This document shows positions 30,971 through 40,000 of a DNA stretch of 64,000 bases, in pieces (within the stretch, counting starts at the first letter, position 1; each line of letters begins with the position of its first letter). Source of the DNA: Emiliania huxleyi CCMP1516. Lineage: Eukaryota > Haptophyta > Isochrysidales > Noelaerhabdaceae. A program made the translations under genes and the position numbers. Below the pieces are notes generated by a model, which ran no database searches, was not told the DNA's origin, and was given only the letters and a program-made list of their open reading frames with translations. The stretch is taken from the NCBI RefSeq assembly GCF_000372725.1, contig NW_005200461.1:65860-129859 (forward strand), written 5' to 3'.

Positions 30971-32715
30971 ATGGGCGCGGCGACTTGGTACGCGATAGGG
31001 AACGTCCTGAGCTCGGTCGCGATCGTCTTGGTCAACAAGAGAGTGCGCCGCCGCCATGCTCCGCCACCGCCGTGACGAGACTTTTATGCCGCGCCGCACA
31101 CCGCACACAGGTATTTGCCGCCGGCTTCCACTTTCCGTTCACGCTATCCTTCTTCCACTTTTGTTTTACCGTCGTCTTCTACCGGCGCTCCTTCCATCTC
31201 GCAGTCCGCGCCCGCCGCGGGAGGTGAGCGCCGGCGCACGCTCTTGTAGGCTGCTTCTAGCCTGCAACCTCTTTGAGCTGCCGTCGAGCCCGATGCCCGA
31301 GGCCGACAAGTTCAAGGTCGCCTTTGCGGGCGTCGCCTCCATCGGCTTCATGAACGTCTCCCTCTCGCTCAACAGCGTCGGATTCTACCAGGTCACTGCT
31401 CTCTCGCACATCCACTCACCCACTCTCTCACCTCTCCCACACACTCATTCCTCCCTCCCTCCCTCCCTCCCTCCCTCCCTCCCTCCCTCCCTCCCTCCCT
31501 CCCTCCCTCCCTCCCTCCCTCTCACGCTCCCGCTCGCTCGCTCACCCGACCGCCAGGTCACCAAGCTCACCATAGTGCCTGTCACGCTGCTGATCAACTT
31601 CTACATGTACACCGTCTCGACCACGCACAAGGTCAAGCTCTCTCTTCTCATCCTCCTCGCCGGCGTCGGCATCGCCACCGTCTCCGACGTCGATCTGAGG
31701 CCGCTCGGCCTGGCCTTTGGCGTCCTCGCCGTCCTCTCCACCGCCATGTTCCAGATCTGGCAGGGCACGAAGCAAAAAGAGTACGGTGCGCTGCCACTGC
31801 CGGCCGCCGCCGGCCTCGCCCGGGCCGCGCCACCGCCGCCTGCCGCCGCGTGGCCGACGGCTCCGAGACCGCGGCGCCCGCCTCGCAGGTATGAGCGGCA
31901 CGCAGCTGCAGTACTCGGTCTCCTTCTACCAGGCCCTCTCCTCCTGCGGCTTATCCCTCGCCGTCGAGAGCTTCTGCCTCGCGCCGCAGCAGCTCGACGG
32001 CAGAGGCGTGCCCGCGCAGCGGCGAACCTCCGCCGTCGCGCCTCGCGCCAGTGCGCCCTTAACGCCGCGGGCCGGTGCCGCAGGCGAGTGCTCCGACTCG
32101 ACGATGGCCTTCCTCTCGCAGTGGCGCGCGGGGCGGGTCCCCGACGGCATCGTCGGCGCCGCTCCCCCTCTGCCGCTGCCCCGCCGCCGCGGGTGCGGAC
32201 GGCCGCGCCCCTGAGTTGCGGGTTCGTTCGTGGCGCTGTAGGCACCATCCTCGCGACGTGCTTCCTGGCCCTGCTCGTCAACTGGTGCTCCTTCGGCCTC
32301 ATCGGCAAGACGTCCCCCATCACCTTCCAGGTCGTTGGCCATGCAAAGACGTGCGGCCTCCGCCGCCGGCCGCCACCCTCTCAGCGCCGCGCGCCGCCCG
32401 TCACCCCGCCCGTCGGTGCGAGGTAGGTGCCTCGTCCTCATCGGCGGGTACGTCTTCTTCCCCGTCGCGGGGGACGCGCAGCAGCTGTACAACAACATCG
32501 CGGGCGTCACCGTCGCGATGTTTGGGGTTGTCCTGTATGGCCACCTCAAGCACGCAAGCAGCGAGGGCAAGCCCGACTGCCTCGACTCGTGCTGCCCCGC
32601 GCCAATCTCACGCTGCCTCGACGTCAATAAGTACGCCACCGTCTCCCCGTCCGAGACGGAGGGGCTCACGCGCCACGATCCAGACGACTCCAAGCGAAAC
32701 ACCGGCCCCGACTAA
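30971..32715 (+). CDS. SLC35E3-like nucleotide-sugar/triose-phosphate translocator family transporter
   Basis: Eight exons: 30971-31042, 31111-31184, 31250-31391, 31557-31785, 31889-31999, 32084-32155, 32242-32350 and 32427-32715, summing to 365 codons plus stop TAA with every junction in frame. Introns 2, 5 and 6 (31185-31249, 32000-32083, 32156-32241) are GC-AG; the other four are GT-AG. The product is a multi-pass membrane protein with family landmarks: IVLVNKRVF at the first helix, FPFTLSFFHFC, VGFYQVTKL, WQGTKQKEYG, and TSPITFQVVGHAKTC in the penultimate pair. Such proteins exchange UDP-sugars for UMP in the Golgi, which in a coccolithophore could feed polysaccharide synthesis (inference). 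The hydrophilic tail (about residues 310-365) ends in Asp. Confidence 0.88.
31442..31520 (+). repeat. (CTCC)n tract within an intron
   Basis: About 19 CTCC units inside the GT-AG intron 31392-31556 of the transporter gene. Confidence 0.95.
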
Positions 32716-34057
32716 ACGCGACCCCCTGCTGCGAGTCCGTGATCCGACCGTCGAGTCAGGCTCCCGCTTCCGCTTGCGCTGTCGCTGTTGCAGCAGAATG
32801 GGAGCTCGTGTGACCGTGGCCTTTCCGCATGCCGTCACGCGGACCAACCGATGCTGCTCTCGAGCCCGCTCGAGAGTACGAGAGAGTCAGAGTGTTGGGC
32901 GTGTGTGCGCGCGCTCTTTTTGGACTTTGCAGCTGTTCCCGGCCGTGTGTTTCGTCGTCACAACCCCCACACTCCGATCGACGTCACGACGACCTCCATG
33001 GACCATGCACAAACAAGCCTCCAAAAGCACGCGCACACGGTCACGCGGCTCGCGGGTCGCGGCGCCATACCTCACCTCAAAAACACACCTCTCCGCAGTG
33101 CGCACGGTTTTTGAGTCGCCTGTCGTGAGTGTCACGCCGCTCGGCCCTCGGCCTCGCCAGCCGCGGCGTGTGGGGCACCTGGTGGCCTCGGCCTCGCGCT
33201 CCTGGGCTTCCCTGTTTCCACCGCTAAGTTGAATAAAAATTGTCTTCAGAAAACATGAACAAGACGACACATGGAGGTGTTCGCGCGCTATATACGCCGG
33301 GCGGTATCTTACTCTTATATGCGTATCTCTGCTCTACTCTGCGAAGTGCGATCCCCGGCGCTGCTCTCGCCGCTCTGCACTCTCTATCGCATGTTTGCGT
33401 GTGCTGTTTCCGACAGGTCGAATACGGCACCAGGAGCGCGGCGACGCGCGGCCGGCACAGAAGTCAAAGCACCGAGTATGCCCATCCTCTGAGTAGCACC
33501 CAACCTCTCCCCAGTCGGCTAGGCGCTTCATGCGCCAATATCACTGCTCCTTGATCGCCTGCCTGACTGACTGGCGAACGAGTCTCCCCTGCTCACCGGC
33601 CGCAGGGTTGAAGGCGTAGACCGCACGGTCAGGCGCGCCTTGTGCCTGAAAGAGAGAGCACGCACGATACGCCCGCCGCTGACCTGACCGGTGCCGAGCC
33701 CGCTCTTCTTATCCAGCTGGTCGTCGGGGTCAGAAACCTGAAGGACACCAAACGCTAAGTTGAGGATTCGTCTTCTACCGCACCCCTACGGCCTTCCGGT
33801 CACCTGCACGGTCACCACCAAGCGATCGCCGACGAGGAAGCCTGACGGAGTCCGGGCACAAACTAAAGAGGGACGTCGACCTCGGGACTGGTCAACCCGG
33901 TGCGGCAAGAGAGGGGGGAGTGGGGGCCAAACGCCGCGCCTGAATCAGGCTCGGTCAGGCGAGCAAGGCGAATGCAGTCGCGGTAGCCAAAGTCGGGAAC
34001 GCCTACCGCGGGCGATGGCATTCTCTCGCAAGAGTGGGGGCCGCACGCAAGAGAGCG
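32716..34057. other. No gene recognised
   Basis: Transporter 3' flank, then 1.2 kb with no supported frame. An AT-richer patch with 'ttgaataaaaattg' lies at 33229-33242. Scattered 'gacctgacc' and 'ggtcagg' words occur from 33560 to 33960, a possible decayed minisatellite. Confidence 0.5.
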
Positions 34058-34594
34058 CTATCGGTTGGTCCCATGCAATCGTGTGCTCTCGGACGGCTTC
34101 TGCTTTGCTTCGCTTTTTAAAGGCTCGCCCGCGTTCCAAGTGGCAAGGTGCTGCCTCACGACGTTGCGCGAGGGATCCGCCTGGTTGTGCACCTGCAGCC
34201 GGTCGACAAGGGGTAAGGAGAGATGCCGGATCTTCTTGGCCTTGCGTGACGCGGTTCGAGCCGCAAGCTGCTCATCAGTGAGCTCCTTCTTCTTCGGCGC
34301 GGTGCGCTCGATGTACGAGCGCTCCGCCACCTTCACCGACTCGCGGTCGCCCGCGGCCTTCTCGTGCTTCAGGTCGACCTCGATGGTCGCGTAGCCAGGC
34401 CTTATCAGCCTGACACACGACGCACCGAACAACCGTGCGACACCCACCGCGTCCTCCAGTTGCGCGCGATCGGAGCGATTCCAGGGTCCGCTGCGCATCC
34501 CCGGCAGTACGACGGTGGCCGGCGCTTGCGCGCCAGCCCCGTCCGCCACCGGGTCCGCGGCCGCGGTCCCTGTCATAGCTACGCGCGCCATCAT
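34058..34594 (-). CDS. Hypothetical basic protein
   Basis: 178 residues, family not recognised. The frame has mixed, protein-like composition: a small folded-looking region (NRSDRAQLEDAVGVARLFGA, CVRLIRPGYATIEVDLKHEK), then a Lys/Arg-rich helical region (APKKKELTDEQLAARTASRK) and a polar tail. No membrane segment or signal. The start MMARVAM is the first Met after a stop; intron structure cannot be excluded because both ends are compositionally weaker. Confidence 0.5.
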   Translation of the reverse strand: MMARVAMTGTAAADPVADGAGAQAPATVVLPGMRSGPWNRSDRAQLEDAVGVARLFGASCVRLIRPGYATIEVDLKHEKAAGDRESVKVAERSYIERTAPKKKELTDEQLAARTASRKAKKIRHLSLPLVDRLQVHNQADPSRNVVRQHLATWNAGEPLKSEAKQKPSESTRLHGTNR

Positions 34595-34728
34595 GGATCG
34601 GCGGTTACACTGGTGTGTGTGCGATGGTCGCGTCCTCCGATTTCCTCAACTCACGCGGTCCATCCCTTTAGGTAGGGTACCCTAAGCCCCCGTGACAGCA
34701 ATCTCTTCAACGGCAGTCTCTTAAACCC

Positions 34729-35952
34729 CTATCCGCTAGCCCCCCAAAACTCCTCAAAAAAATCCAGAATGCGCACCACCCGCTCCGCGCCTCGCTCGCC
34801 CTCGAAGTGCTCCACGTCGCCGTCGGCACTCACCGCGCGCACCTTCCGCTCCGCTCCTCGCTCGCCCTCGTAGTACTGCATGCTGCCGTCGGCAAGCACC
34901 ACGCGCACCTTCCGCTCCGCACCTTTCTCGCCCTCGTAGTGCTGCACGTTGCCGTCGGGCAACTCCGTCCGCACCATCCGCGCCGCACCTCGCTCGCCCT
35001 CGTAGTGCTGCACATTGCCGTTGGCAAACTCCATGCGCACCAGCCGCTCCGCACGTTTGTCTCCCTCGAAGTACTGCACGTTGCCGTCGGGCAACTCCGC
35101 GCGCACCGACCGCTCCGCGTCTCGCTCGCCCTCGTAGTGCTCCATGGTGCCGTCGGGCAACTCCGTCCGCACGACCCGCTCCGCACCTCGCTCGCCCTCG
35201 TAGTACTGCATGCTGCCGTTGGCAAACTCAACGCGCACCATCCGCTCCGCGCCTCCCTCGCCCTCGTAGTACAGAACGTTGCCGTTGGCAGACTCCATGC
35301 GCACCAGCCGCTCCGCACCTTGCTCGCCCTCGTAGTACTGCACGTTGCCGTCGGGCATCTCCCCGCGCACAATCCGCTCCGCGCCTCGCTCACCCTCGTA
35401 GAAGGCCACCTCACCGCTGGCAAACTCCATGCGCACCATCCGCTCTGCGCCTCGCTCGCCCTCGAAGTGCCGCACCAGGCCGCTCTTCAAAAATCGCAGA
35501 TCAGCGCCCCGCTCTTCGCCGCGTCGCAGCGCCCACGTCTCGGCGCGTTGCTCGTCAGCGCCTTCTACCGTTGCCGAGAGGCAGAGCGCCGGGCTCACCC
35601 TCGCAAGCCACGGGAAGTGGTCGGCGGTGGCGCGGCGGTCGGCGGCGTAGGCGCGAAGGGTGGCCTCGTTGAGCGTGTCCATGATGGGCGCCCCGACAAA
35701 TGCTCCGGCAAGCAAGCGCTCGATGAGCAGCAGCCGCATCGCCACGGCGAAGAGAGGGTCCTTGAAGCGCGCCAGGCCGCTGCGCAGGGCGAGGAGGCCG
35801 AGGCGCGGCGACGCGAGGCTGAAGGCGGCGCAGTCGGAGAAGTCGTCGACGCCCTCGAGGATGCGGAGGTGCAGCTCCGGCGGCAGCTCGGCCAGGCAGT
35901 CCGTGGGTGGGGCATCGTCGTCGTTAGTGCGTGCGCGAGGCGGAGACTCCAT
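34729..35952 (-). CDS. F-box-like protein with tandem 22-residue repeats
   Basis: 407 residues. Residues about 18-60 (CLAELPPELHLRILEGVDDF) resemble an F-box. From about residue 160 to 395 there are about ten copies of a 22-residue (66-base) repeat with the core YEGERGAERMVRMEFANG, alternating ANG/PDG turns, reminiscent of MORN-type beta hairpins. I recall similar repeats in other haptophyte proteins, without a named function. The repeats are close at DNA level, so the plus strand also stays open; the minus frame is preferred because of the F-box-like start and regular Gly turns. A SINE-like copy (35997-36128) lies 44 bases upstream of the ATG. Confidence 0.75.
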   Translation of the reverse strand: MESPPRARTNDDDAPPTDCLAELPPELHLRILEGVDDFSDCAAFSLASPRLGLLALRSGLARFKDPLFAVAMRLLLIERLLAGAFVGAPIMDTLNEATLRAYAADRRATADHFPWLARVSPALCLSATVEGADEQRAETWALRRGEERGADLRFLKSGLVRHFEGERGAERMVRMEFASGEVAFYEGERGAERIVRGEMPDGNVQYYEGEQGAERLVRMESANGNVLYYEGEGGAERMVRVEFANGSMQYYEGERGAERVVRTELPDGTMEHYEGERDAERSVRAELPDGNVQYFEGDKRAERLVRMEFANGNVQHYEGERGAARMVRTELPDGNVQHYEGEKGAERKVRVVLADGSMQYYEGERGAERKVRAVSADGDVEHFEGERGAERVVRILDFFEEFWGASG

Positions 35953-35996
35953 GGAAGATCACCCAGTCGGCGGCAGTCGGCTCAGAGAAAAGAATT

Positions 35997-36128
35997 CTTA
36001 CATCACAAGCCTCTCTCACAGCACACTGGCACGACAAGGGCGCAGACTGGCGCGGACTGGCACACACACAGGCTCACCACCGGAGCCGCCTAAGCGACTC
36101 CGTTAAGAACGGCAATGCACTCCGCACC
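35997..36128 (-). mobile_element. SINE-like retroposon, copy a
   Basis: About 132 bases closely matching copy b (36572-36702), read on the minus strand. Its 3' side carries AATTCTTTTCTCTG (35983-35996) exactly as copy b does, but the 5' side lacks the matching direct repeat, so this copy probably arose by segmental duplication or recombination rather than fresh insertion. Confidence 0.8.
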
Positions 36129-36542
36129 ATGCACAATGCCGCTCTCCCCGCACGCTAGCTCGTTCACCGTCTGCCACGCCACGGCGGTGTGGAGGACGAC
36201 AGACAAGCGCTGCATCTGCAGCCCGTGCCAGTTCTTGGTGGTCCATGTGACCTCGTCCAGGTGCTGAGCGTGCGAAAGTTTGTTGCTCAGCTGGTTCGCC
36301 GCCTCCCTCAGGGTGCTGCGAACCTCCTTTCCAAAGCCTCCGAAAGCCTCAAAATCAAACAAACGTAGATCGCAATCCTGCTGCCGCGCAAAGGGGTAAT
36401 CGCCAGGCTGCTCCTTGAGCTTTCCCTTGGGGGCTTCCTCCTCCTCCCCCTCCTCCCCCTCCTCCTCGGCCTCCTCCTCCTCCCCCGCCACCGCCGCTGC
36501 CGTCGCTTCCGACGGAGACCACTTGCCGCGCCCTTTGACCAA
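36090..36542 (-). CDS. Small acidic protein with unrecognised conserved domain
   Basis: 150-residue frame. After a Glu-rich stretch comes a domain (GDYPFARQQDCDLRLFDFEA, GFGKEVRSTLREAANQLSNK, LDEVTWTTKNWHGLQMQRLS) that is shared with the truncated copy at 16627-16936. The last 13 or so residues and the stop are encoded by SINE copy a, so the original C-terminus has been replaced. The upstream region is SINE copy b. A retro- or transposon-related origin is possible because the gene exists in more than one damaged copy within 20 kb. Confidence 0.5.
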   Translation of the reverse strand: MVKGRGKWSPSEATAAAVAGEEEEAEEEGEEGEEEEAPKGKLKEQPGDYPFARQQDCDLRLFDFEAFGGFGKEVRSTLREAANQLSNKLSHAQHLDEVTWTTKNWHGLQMQRLSVVLHTAVAWQTVNELACGESGIVHGAECIAVLNGVA

Positions 36543-36571
36543 CTTGAGCAGCCCGGTCAGAGAAAAGAATT

Positions 36572-36702
36572 CTTACAGGCCAAGCCTCTCTCACAGCACA
36601 CTGGCACGACAAGGGCGCGGACTGGCGCGGACTGGCACACACACCGGCTCACCACCGGAGCCGCCTAAGCGACTCCATTAAGAACGGCAATGCACTCCGC
36701 AC
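36572..36702 (-). mobile_element. SINE-like retroposon, copy b
   Basis: 131 bases between perfect 14-base direct repeats (plus strand CAGAGAAAAGAATT at 36558-36571 and 36703-36716). Minus-strand 5' region contains TCGCTTAGGCGG, which matches a pol III A box at 10 of 12 positions; a B box is not clear. The minus-strand 3' end is TGTAAG. Confidence 0.88.
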
Positions 36703-36864
36703 CAGAGAAAAGAATTGAAACGCCGCAAGTGCTCCAAACGGCGTGATGACCGCACTAGAAGCTGAGACCGGAGTGTATTGGCACGACCCCGGTTCGTACG
36801 CGAGCGAGCGAGCGAGAGAGAGAGAGAGAGGAGAGAGGGCGGCCGCAAAAATTTTGAGATAGAA

Positions 36865-36918
36865 TTTTACAACAAAACTCCCTCGCACAACACTGGGCAC
36901 GGGACTGGCGCGCACTGA
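36865..36918 (-). mobile_element. SINE-like retroposon, 5'-truncated copy (54 bases)
   Basis: Flanked by 9-base direct repeats (plus strand GAGATAGAA, 36856-36864 and 36919-36927). The minus-strand 3' end reads TTTTGTTGTAAAA, as in the 18-base remnant at 16948. Nearby (36784-36837) is a (GAGC)n/(GA)n microsatellite. No gene is supported between 36719 and 37078. Confidence 0.8.
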
Positions 36919-37078
36919 GAGATAGAAAAGCGTCCGTCTTGCCGCAGGATAGAGCATATAGGCGGCGAACACCCACACGACATCCCACCACTCACAACAG
37001 CGAACACGTGTGAACGCGTTCACCTCCCCTAAGCACCTCCCCCCCAGTTCCGTACATGAAGTATGAAACCAAAACCAC

Positions 37079-40000
37079 TTAAGCAGAGCCGCCGAGCCCC
37101 CCCCCGCCCCGCCCACCGCGCCCGCCCCGCCCACCCCGCCCACCCCGCCCCCCTCGCCCACCGACCGCCGCCGTGGCGCCTGCAGGCTGAGCCTGGGGCG
37201 CGGGGCGCGAGGGCGGCTGGTGGACAAACGTCGTCTGCGCCGCCACCAGCCGCCCAGTTGCGGCGATGGGCAGCGCCGGCTGGCGGCAGGCCGGGCAGTT
37301 GCTGTCGCGCTCCAGCACGCGCGGCGCACACGCCTCGCAGTACAGCGCGTGGCCGCACGCGAAGCGGACCGAACGCGGCGCGTCCCAGCAGAGGTCACAC
37401 AGGCGCTCCTCGGCCCCAGCCGTCTCCTCCACCTCCCCCGCCGCTTCGACGAGCGCCTCCAGCCGCGGCAATGCCTCTGCGAGCGGCATCCGCCTCTTCT
37501 TCCTCACGAGAGCCAGCCCGACCACGAGCCGCGCCAGCTCCTGGGCCTGCGCCGCCGACCAGCCCGCGTCGGCCGCCGCGATGCTCTCCGCCGTGTCGGG
37601 CTCCTCCAATGCATCGTCGCACGCGTTGAGCAAGCCGAGAGCGCCGCGGCCGGTCAGGGCGACGAGCAGCGTGATGCCGAGCGCAAAGCCATCGGTGAGC
37701 TGCGAAGCCTGACCGTCGTGCATGATGATCGAGTCCATGTAGCCGGGCTTGCCAAAGATACGCTGCGTCGACAGGTGCGAGACCTGTCCGCCGGCCGTCG
37801 CCTCTGCCGCGCGCGCGAGGCCCACGTCTGCGAGGTATCCGTTGCCGCGCTCGTCGAGCAGGATGTTGCCCGCCGAGACGTCGCGGTGCAGGATCATCGG
37901 AGAGAGCGTGTGCAGGTAGTGCAGCGCGCTCGCCGCGTCGCGCAGCACGCGGAGCCGTGCGGCGGAGGAGAGCGGCGGAGGCGGCGTCTCGAAGCCGAGC
38001 ATGCGGAGCCGCTGCAGTGCGGCTGGAGCGCGGTAGAGGCGGTCCTCGAGGCTGCCGCCGCGGCAGAGGGGGTAGACGAGGCACGCTCTCGCCGGCGCCA
38101 GGCAGACGCCGAGGAGAGGGAGGAGGGACGGGTGGCACGCCGCGCTGAGCGTGCGCACCTCGCTCTGCAGCTCGGCGAGGCCTTGGGCGCCGACACCGAC
38201 CAGCGCCGTCTTGACGGCGAACCCGCAAGCGACGCGCGGAAGCGACGGCAGCGCGTCGGCGCGGTAGACGCGCCCAAAGCCTCCCTCGCCCACCTTGCGC
38301 GCCTCGGCAAAGCCCTCGGTCGCCGCGATGAGCTCGTCGAGAGGGACGGCGGCGGGCGGCGCGGCGGCGGCGGCGAGGGCGGCGACACTGGCAGGAGCCG
38401 CCGCCTCTGCCGCCTCGGCTGCCGCCGCCTCGGCTGCCGCCTCGGCAACCGCCGCCTCCGCTGCTGCCGCCTCTTGAGCCTCCGCCGCCGCCATCGCCGC
38501 CACCGCCGCCTCTACAGCCGCCGCCTCCGCCTCCGCCTCCGCCGCCGCTTCCGCCCTCATCCTCGCCTCCTCCCTCTCCCTTGCCGCCTCCTCCCTCTGG
38601 CTTGCCGCCTCCTCCCTCGCCCTCGCCTCTGCCTCCTCCCTTGCGCGCGACGCCGCCTCCGCCTCCTCCGCCGCCCGCGCCGCCGCAGCCTCTGCTACCA
38701 GCCGATCCGCTTCCTCCGCCACTCGCGCCTCCTCAGCCGCCCGCGCCTCCTCCGCCTGCTCCGCCGCCCGCTCCGCCGCCCGCGCTGCCGCTGCCGCCGC
38801 CTTCTCCTCCTTCTGCCGCTGCCGCTTCAGCGCCCTGGCCTCGCGGGCCTTTCGCTCCGCCAGCTCGTCGCGCAGCCGCCGCGCCGCCTGCAGCGCCTCC
38901 GAGCCGATCGCAGCCCTGAACGCCTCGAGATCGGCGTCGCCTCGCTCGCACGCCTCAACCACCTCGCGCAGCGCCGCCTCGGCTGCATCGCGCGCCTCCG
39001 CCGCCTCCGCTGCCGCTGCCACCTCGCGTGCGGCCGCCGCGGCCTGTTCGGCTGATTCTGCGACCGCCGTCTCCCCCCCCGCCTCTCCTGCGGTCGACGA
39101 GTGCTCCTCGAGGGCGCGCACGCACTCGGCGTGGCCCTCCTCCTTGGCCAGGTGCAGCGCCATCTTGCCGCTCGCATTGCGCGCCGTCGCGTCTGCGCCC
39201 GCCCGCAGCAAGCGCCGCACGACGGCGGGGTGGTTGTGGAAGGCGGCGCCCATCAGCGCGTTGTAGCCGTCGCTGTCCTGCAAATCAACCGCTGCGCCGT
39301 GCCGAAGCAGCAGCTCGACCACCCGCTCGTGGCCTTTGGCGGCGGCGTCCATCAGCGCGGTGTCGCCCTCGCTGTTCTGCAGGTTGATCTCAGCGCCGTG
39401 CTGCAACAGCAAGTCAACTACTCGCTCGTGGCCGTAGAGGGCGGCGCACATCAGCGCGGTGGAGCCGTTGCTGTCCTGCAAGCTGACCTCCGCGCCGTGC
39501 CGAATCAGCAAGTCGACCACCCGCTCGTGGCCTTTGGCGGCGGCTAGCATCAGCGCGGTGTCGCCGTTGCTGTTCTGCAGGTTGATCTCCGCGCCGCCCT
39601 GCAGCAGCAGCTCGACCAACCGCTCGTGGCCCTCCAAGGCGGCGTACATCAGCGCGGTGTCGCCCTCGCTGCTCTGCAGGTTGATCCCCGCGCCGTGCTG
39701 CAGCAGCAGCTCGACCACCCGCTCGTGGCCGTAGATGGCGGCGCCCATCAGCAGCGTGATGCCGCTCACGCCGCCTCTCTCGCACGTCGCGTCGGCCCGC
39801 CCGCCGCCCTCGAGCCACGCCAGCACCGCCGCATCCTCGCCTCCCTCAGCCGCTGCGATGACCTCGTCGGAGACTGCCACGCCACCGCTCGACGCCCGCC
39901 CCGCCACCGCTGGAGATGGCGTCTTCGCGACTCTCGATCCAGCCGAGGAAGCGCCGCCGGAGGAAGCGCCGCCTGCGCCTCTGCCGCCCACTGCCGCCGC

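Noticed and set aside
37220..39055. 611-residue plus-strand frame opposite the kinase gene
   Set aside because: Arg-rich antisense shadow with no recognisable motif, while the minus frame has complete kinase, ankyrin and RING motifs.
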